Positions 60,021 through 64,000 of a stretch of DNA of 64,000 nucleotides are shown here, one piece after another (within the stretch, counting starts at the first letter, position 1; each line of letters opens with the position of its first letter). The position numbers and the translations under genes are program-made. A model generated the notes under the pieces. That model searched no databases. It was not told the origin of the DNA and worked only from the letters and a program-made list of their open reading frames with translations. This DNA is from Rhodobium orientis. GTDB taxonomy: Bacteria; Pseudomonadota; Alphaproteobacteria; Rhizobiales; Rhodobiaceae. The DNA lies in contig NZ_NPEV01000002.1 in the NCBI RefSeq assembly GCF_003258835.1, positions 132,188-196,187 on the forward strand. The letters are read 5' to 3'.

Positions 60021-61423
60021 GTTTCCTCCTTTTGGGCGTGCGTCATGCCGCCGATGTCTCCGAGCGTGACGGGCTTCACCGGCATGCGCAGGCGAAAATA
60101 GCCGACCTCGGCCGCGCTGCGGCCGGATAGCTCGGAGATGACGGCCCCGATGCTGTGCCCGCACATGCGGCCCTGGCAGGGGCCCATCCCCGCCCGCGTG
60201 AAACTCTTCAACTGATTGGGGCCGGGGCATCCCTCCGCGACCGCGTCGGCCACCGCGCCCCGGCGCACTTCCTCGCAGCGGCACAGGATCGTCGCCTCGT
60301 CCTGCGGTGCCAGGGTGCCGTCGGCGGGACGATAAAGCCGATCGAGGAACGGGCGGGGCGCCATTTCGGCCCCGACCCGGCGGATGAGCGGTGCGGAGCG
60401 GGCGGCAAAGGCCGCAGCGTCCAGCCGGCCGAGATCGTGTGCAGCGGCGAGTGCGGCCAGCCGGCCGGAAAGTTCGGCGACCTTGGCGCCGCCGATCCCG
60501 GCGCCGTCTCCCGCCGCCAGCAGCCAGGGCAGGCTGGTGCGGCCATGGGTGTCGCGGTCGACCACCCAGCAGGCTTGCGCTTCGTCCCAGCGATGCGCGG
60601 CCCGCGCCGCCATCGTCATGTTGGGGTTGGGAACGACGCCCTGATGGAGAAAGACGTGCCGGCAGGCGAGGCGCTGGCGCTGTCCCGATGCGCCCTGCTG
60701 CCAGGTCACCGCCGCGACCCGGTCCTCGCCCTCAAGCGCGATGTCCCTGGCGCCGTGGATCACCTTGGTTCCCGAGCGGCGGATCCGGGCCAGCATGCGA
60801 AGGCCCTTGGCGATATAGCCGGACTGCCGGAGGGCCATCGGCAGATGCGGCAGGGCCGCCCATTTCGCGGCCGGGTTGGCGGTGTCGATGATGGCCTCGA
60901 TGCGCGCGCCGGCGTTCACGTACTGGGTGGCGACGAGGTAGAGGAGCGGCCCGGTGCCGACGAACACGGCGTCGTCGGCGAGAAGGCCCGACCCCTTGAG
61001 CAGGAGCTGGGCGGCCCCGGCCGTCATCACGCCCGGCAAGGTCCAGCCGGGCAGGGGATAGGGGCGCTCCATCGCGCCGGTCGCCACCAGAACCCGCGAC
61101 GCGGCGATGTCCCCGCCGCCGTCGGCGCCGGCATAGGAGACGCCGTCCTCCGAAATCTGCCAGACGGTGGCGCCCGACCGATAGTCGGCGCCGGACGAGG
61201 TGAACGCGTCGACGAGCGGCAGGCCGCCCAGATAGTCCGGCCCCAGCACCGCATCGCGCGCGGCGGTGCGTGGCGCCGTGATGGCGTGATAGATCTGGCC
61301 GCCCGGTCCGGGTTTTTCATCCAGCACGACGGCCCTCAGGCCGAGGGCCGATGCCTCGCTTGCAGCCGCCATGCCTGCCGGCCCGGCGCCGACCACGGCA
61401 AGATCACAGGAAGTACGGTTCAC
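60017..61423 (-). CDS. Opine/D-hydroxyproline oxidase-type alpha subunit
   Basis: 468 residues, FAD/NAD-binding subunit like OoxA, HcnB and LhpF-type proteins. GAGPAG is at 12-17 and the second dinucleotide motif near VFVGTGPLLYLVA. Near the C-terminus ILCRCEEVRRG and GPCQGRMCG hold four cysteines for a [2Fe-2S] cluster. GTG at 61423 is chosen because GGGGAG lies 7 bases before it and the gene then follows the ferredoxin-like gene directly; ATG at 61441 is an alternative. It forms a heteromeric dehydrogenase with the next two genes. Confidence 0.85.
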   Translation of the reverse strand: MNRTSCDLAVVGAGPAGMAAASEASALGLRAVVLDEKPGPGGQIYHAITAPRTAARDAVLGPDYLGGLPLVDAFTSSGADYRSGATVWQISEDGVSYAGADGGGDIAASRVLVATGAMERPYPLPGWTLPGVMTAGAAQLLLKGSGLLADDAVFVGTGPLLYLVATQYVNAGARIEAIIDTANPAAKWAALPHLPMALRQSGYIAKGLRMLARIRRSGTKVIHGARDIALEGEDRVAAVTWQQGASGQRQRLACRHVFLHQGVVPNPNMTMAARAAHRWDEAQACWVVDRDTHGRTSLPWLLAAGDGAGIGGAKVAELSGRLAALAAAHDLGRLDAAAFAARSAPLIRRVGAEMAPRPFLDRLYRPADGTLAPQDEATILCRCEEVRRGAVADAVAEGCPGPNQLKSFTRAGMGPCQGRMCGHSIGAVISELSGRSAAEVGYFRLRMPVKPVTLGDIGGMTHAQKEET

Positions 61424-61427
61424 CGGA

Positions 61428-61739
61428 TCACTCCCCACCATTCTGAGGGCCGGGTGCGCGGGCACCGTTCTGCCGTTCCACCACCATTCCGGCGCGGACG
61501 GTTTCCAGGCAGGTCTGCCGGTTCGGCACGCCGTCGACGATCGCCAGGCAATCGAAGCAGACGCCCATCATGCAGTAGGGCATGCGTGCAGCGCCGCTGA
61601 CCGGCGTGGTGCGGAACGGCTCGATCTCTGCGGCGAGAAGCGCGGCTGCGAGGTTTTCCCCGAGGCGCGCCTCGATGCGCCGGTCATCGACGACGATCTC
61701 GACGATCGGGCCGGCGGCTTCGTCAAACCGTCTGAACAT
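61428..61739 (-). CDS. [2Fe-2S] subunit of opine/hydroxyproline-type oxidase
   Basis: 103 residues, ferredoxin-like small subunit related to HcnA/OoxG-type proteins. The cluster ligands are Cys56, Cys61, Cys64 and Cys77 (YCMMGVCFDCLAIVDG...QTC). It passes electrons between the two flavin subunits. It overlaps the 3' end of the beta-subunit gene by 17 bases and directly precedes the alpha-subunit gene. Confidence 0.86.
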   Translation of the reverse strand: MFRRFDEAAGPIVEIVVDDRRIEARLGENLAAALLAAEIEPFRTTPVSGAARMPYCMMGVCFDCLAIVDGVPNRQTCLETVRAGMVVERQNGARAPGPQNGGE

Positions 61740-62832
61740 GGAAACGCTCCGGTGAAAAGGCTGAGAACCGGTCCGGCGGCAGGGACCCCGATATCAGGTT
61801 GTCGACGAACCCGCGCGCATGGAACGGGGCAAGCGTCACGCCGGAATGGACGCACACCACGAAGGCGCTTCCGTCGGGGCTGGCCTGGTAGACCGGAACA
61901 CCGTCGGGCGTCATGATGCGCAGCGCCCCCCAGGCGCGCACCACGCGCACGTCGCGCAGCAATGGAAAAGCGGCCACGGCCTTTTGCGCCGTATCGCGCA
62001 GCACCGGCAGGCTGGTGCCGTCGTCGAGGCCGACTTCTTCCACGGACTCCCCGAAGATGCAGCCGCCCTCCAGCGTCTGGCGGATGAAGTTGGTGCCGCA
62101 GGCGAGGAACGAGCGGACCTTTTCGGTGACCATGATCTGGCCGCGGACCGGGCGCACGGGCCCGTCGAGCCCGACCATCGGCGCCAGGCGCGCATTGCCG
62201 AGCCCGGCGGCAAGGACCAGCCGTCCGGCACGCACCACCCCGGCCGTCGTCTCGGCCGCATAGCCGGCGCCGTCGCGCGCGACGGACGTGACGCCATGGT
62301 GCGGCAGATACCGGGCTCCGAGGTCCTTTGCTGCCTTGATGAGCGCGCGCAGGAGCAGGAGCGGGTTCGCCGTGCCGTCGTCCGGGCAGAATGTGCCCCC
62401 CGCCACCTCCGGCCCGACGTCCGGCAGGCGTTGCCGCAGGTCCGCAAGGTCGAGCGCCTCGAAGGCGCTCTTGATGCGCGCATTGGCGTTGGACTGTTCG
62501 AGGACGGCGACCCGCTTTGCAAGGTCCTCAGGACTGAAGCAGATATAGGCGGCGCCCGGCCGGCGGAAATGCAGGTCGATCCCTGTCTCGGTGGAGAGGT
62601 CTTCGGCAAATTCCGCCCAATCGTTGGCTGCGCCGCGGGTGAGGTCGGCATAGGCGGGGCATGTTGCCCCTTTGCCCTGCACCCAGACATTGCCAAAATT
62701 GCCGCGTGCGGCGCGAAACGCCACGTCGCCCTCGTCGAGGAGGGCGACGCGCTCGCCGCTGCGGGCAAGGCCGTAGGCGATCGCCGCACCGACGATCCCC
62801 CCACCGACGATCATGTAGTCGGGTTCGCTCAT
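61723..62832 (-). CDS. Opine/D-hydroxyproline oxidase-type beta subunit (DAO family)
   Basis: 369 residues, the substrate-oxidising flavin subunit (OoxB/HcnC/LhpE-like). FAD motif GGGIVG at 10-15; GNFGNVWVQGKG replaces the SGxNGG seen in many DAO enzymes; the C-terminal VCVHSGVTLAPFHARGFVD contacts FAD. It would oxidise an opine, a D-amino acid or D-hydroxyproline. First of the three oxidase genes. Confidence 0.86.
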   Translation of the reverse strand: MSEPDYMIVGGGIVGAAIAYGLARSGERVALLDEGDVAFRAARGNFGNVWVQGKGATCPAYADLTRGAANDWAEFAEDLSTETGIDLHFRRPGAAYICFSPEDLAKRVAVLEQSNANARIKSAFEALDLADLRQRLPDVGPEVAGGTFCPDDGTANPLLLLRALIKAAKDLGARYLPHHGVTSVARDGAGYAAETTAGVVRAGRLVLAAGLGNARLAPMVGLDGPVRPVRGQIMVTEKVRSFLACGTNFIRQTLEGGCIFGESVEEVGLDDGTSLPVLRDTAQKAVAAFPLLRDVRVVRAWGALRIMTPDGVPVYQASPDGSAFVVCVHSGVTLAPFHARGFVDNLISGSLPPDRFSAFSPERFHVQTV

Positions 62833-62839
62833 CGTGCCG

Positions 62840-63556
62840 TCAGAACATTGCGTAGCGGCGCGGCTTCAGGCTCGCCTGGAACGCGTTGACCATGGTGACG
62901 GTGTCGAACACCTGCAGGCCGGTGGCCTCGACGATGTAGGAGGCGAACGGCGCCAGATTGGTGCATTCCAGCACGATCGCGCCGATCTCGGGATTGTCGG
63001 CGACGAACCGCTTGGCCGTCGCGACCACTTCCTCCTTCAGCGTCTCGTAGCTGACGGAGGTGTCGCCCTGCTTGATCCAGCGGACGAAGTTGGAGTCCTG
63101 CGGCACGCCGACGACCGGAGTGTCCTGGGCGATGCCGACGGCTTCCAGGTACGGCCCGTTCAGGACGTCGCCATTGTAGGTCATCACACCGACCTTCTTT
63201 CCCGACGGCAAAAGGCGCTCGACCATCGGTACCTGGAGCAGGCTGGACGTGGCGACCGGCACCGGGCAGTGGTCGGCCAGCTCGCGCTGGTAGATCGACA
63301 GGAAGCCGCAGGTCGTGGTGATGCCGTCGACACCGGCCGCGACCAACTCGTCGGCGGCGCGCTTGAACGGGTCCAGCAGGCTGACATTGTGCAGGTCGGT
63401 CATCTTGGAGGGCACGGCGTCCGTCACGATCTTGTACTGGACGGGAAAGTCCCAGGTCATCGCGTTGCCGATGTCACCGAGATATCGCTGGAAGGTGCTG
63501 TTGACCATCAGGATGCCGAGAGACACGCCGTAATAGGTCTTCTGGCGGGGGTGCAT
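62840..63556 (-). CDS. Aspartate/glutamate racemase family protein
   Basis: 238 residues of the cofactor-independent Asp/Glu/hydantoin racemase superfamily. The two catalytic cysteines are Cys83 (ITTTCGFLS) and Cys198 (VLECTNLAPF). AAGGAACGACAC precedes the start. It lies 7 bases upstream of the oxidase operon, so it may supply the D- or L-isomer used by the oxidase. It could also be a maleate isomerase-like or decarboxylase-like relative. Confidence 0.83.
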   Translation of the reverse strand: MHPRQKTYYGVSLGILMVNSTFQRYLGDIGNAMTWDFPVQYKIVTDAVPSKMTDLHNVSLLDPFKRAADELVAAGVDGITTTCGFLSIYQRELADHCPVPVATSSLLQVPMVERLLPSGKKVGVMTYNGDVLNGPYLEAVGIAQDTPVVGVPQDSNFVRWIKQGDTSVSYETLKEEVVATAKRFVADNPEIGAIVLECTNLAPFASYIVEATGLQVFDTVTMVNAFQASLKPRRYAMF

Positions 63557-63609
63557 GTGTCGTTCCTTGTCCTTGGTGTTCGTTGAAAGGGTGATTGCAG
63601 ACCCGCTCC

Positions 63610-64000
63610 TCAAAGCGCGGTCCGAAAGCTCATGTCGCGCAACCGGGGGCCGTAGAGCGTTGCGAGGAGAAGGCCGTACCCGGCCAGTCCGCGCAGGAGT
63701 TCCGGCGCCGAGTGCCAGAGCGCGCAGGCCGCCCCGCCGAAGAACAGGATGAGCCGCAGCCACATCGACAGCGGGCGATCCGTGAAGCCGACATAGGCGA
63801 GCGAGATCAGCACGATGCCGGAAGACACCGCGAGCAGCGTGGTGCCGATCTCCCACACCGTGCCGTCAAGGGTCAGCCCGGGTTCGAAGATGAAGCTGAT
63901 GCCGACGATGAAGCCGCCGACGGCCATGCGGAATGCCTGGACGCCCGTCTTCAGCGGATTGGCATTGGCGATGGCCGCCGCCGCATAGGAGGCGGCGGCG
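63610..64000 (-). CDS. Fused TRAP transporter permease (DctQM), C-terminal part
   Basis: The frame enters from the right edge and ends at 63610, giving 130 residues. YAAAAIANANPLKTGVQAFRMAVGGFIVGISFIFEPG is typical of the end of the DctM domain in fused TRAP permeases of the TAXI group, followed by three or four extra hydrophobic helices. An internal Met is not the start. It probably supplies the substrate of the racemase and oxidase genes that follow on the same strand. The binding protein would lie outside the window. Confidence 0.8.
   Translation of the reverse strand, partial: AAASYAAAAIANANPLKTGVQAFRMAVGGFIVGISFIFEPGLTLDGTVWEIGTTLLAVSSGIVLISLAYVGFTDRPLSMWLRLILFFGGAACALWHSAPELLRGLAGYGLLLATLYGPRLRDMSFRTAL

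Noticed and set aside
1..64000. tRNA, rRNA, transposase or prophage genes
   Set aside because: I looked for cloverleaf-like or rRNA-like stretches and for DDE or integrase motifs in both strands and saw none. A tRNAscan or HMM search would be decisive.

Overview
The window is a GC-rich, gene-dense bacterial chromosome segment. Its content (TctCBA and TRAP carriers, many LysR regulators, Tat-exported PhoX, allophanate hydrolase, opine/hydroxyproline-oxidase-like subunits, alphaproteobacterial palindromic repeats) suggests an alphaproteobacterium, most likely of the Hyphomicrobiales (Rhizobiales). This assignment is inference from gene content; there is no rRNA in the window. I recognised no tRNA, CRISPR array, transposase or phage gene.

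Layout. 1-3.7 kb: a tctC-tctB-tctA tripartite carrier operon (minus strand, tctA cut by the left edge) with a divergent LysR regulator. 3.9-6.5 kb: a DAO-type flavoenzyme and an APH-fold kinase, separated by a palindromic repeat. 6.6-12.9 kb: a compact sulfur-relay island. It holds a two-gene YeeE/YedE channel, TusA, three very small membrane proteins (one of 30 residues), a cysteine-less membrane rhodanese, three small genes of which two are DsrE/F-like, a periplasmic sulfurtransferase with its cysteine, and a monohaem cytochrome c; a ribbon-helix-helix gene is divergent. 13-16 kb: SMP-30 lactonase, GlcG/HbpS-like protein, a small coiled-coil protein and a ZIP-like transporter. 16.3-18.7 kb: phoX behind a candidate Pho box, followed by a Tat-exported rubredoxin. 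18.7-21.4 kb: repeats and a chemoreceptor. 21.8-23.8 kb: a papain-fold peptidase fused to an alpha/beta-hydrolase. 23.8-34.8 kb: flavoenzymes, a HAD hydrolase, tandem LysR genes and a polar amino-acid-type ABC importer ending in an Old-Yellow-Enzyme/FAD fusion, which resembles an N-methylated amine or amino-acid catabolic locus. 34.8-38 kb: a two-component system divergent from a secreted Gly/Trp/Tyr-rich protein, then a DUF4405-like membrane protein. 38.2-45.8 kb: an ABC importer, tandem nitrilase and allophanate hydrolase operon with a divergent LysR gene. 46.8-54.5 kb: phosphonoacetate-hydrolase-like and phosphodiesterase-like enzymes joined to a complete peptide-type ABC importer. 54.5-64 kb: 2-hydroxyacid dehydrogenase, DMT exporter, RidA, molybdopterin reductase, GntR regulator, three-subunit opine/hydroxyproline-type oxidase, Asp/Glu racemase-like protein and the C-terminal end of a fused TRAP permease.

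The common theme is scavenging: transporters paired with dedicated hydrolases or oxidases for organic N, S and P compounds. The best candidates for something not yet described are the sulfur-relay island, the peptidase-hydrolase fusion, and the tandem nitrilase (one active site dead) coupled to allophanate hydrolase. Gene starts were chosen by ribosome-binding site, overlap and family length. Functions are by motif recognition only; no database search was run.
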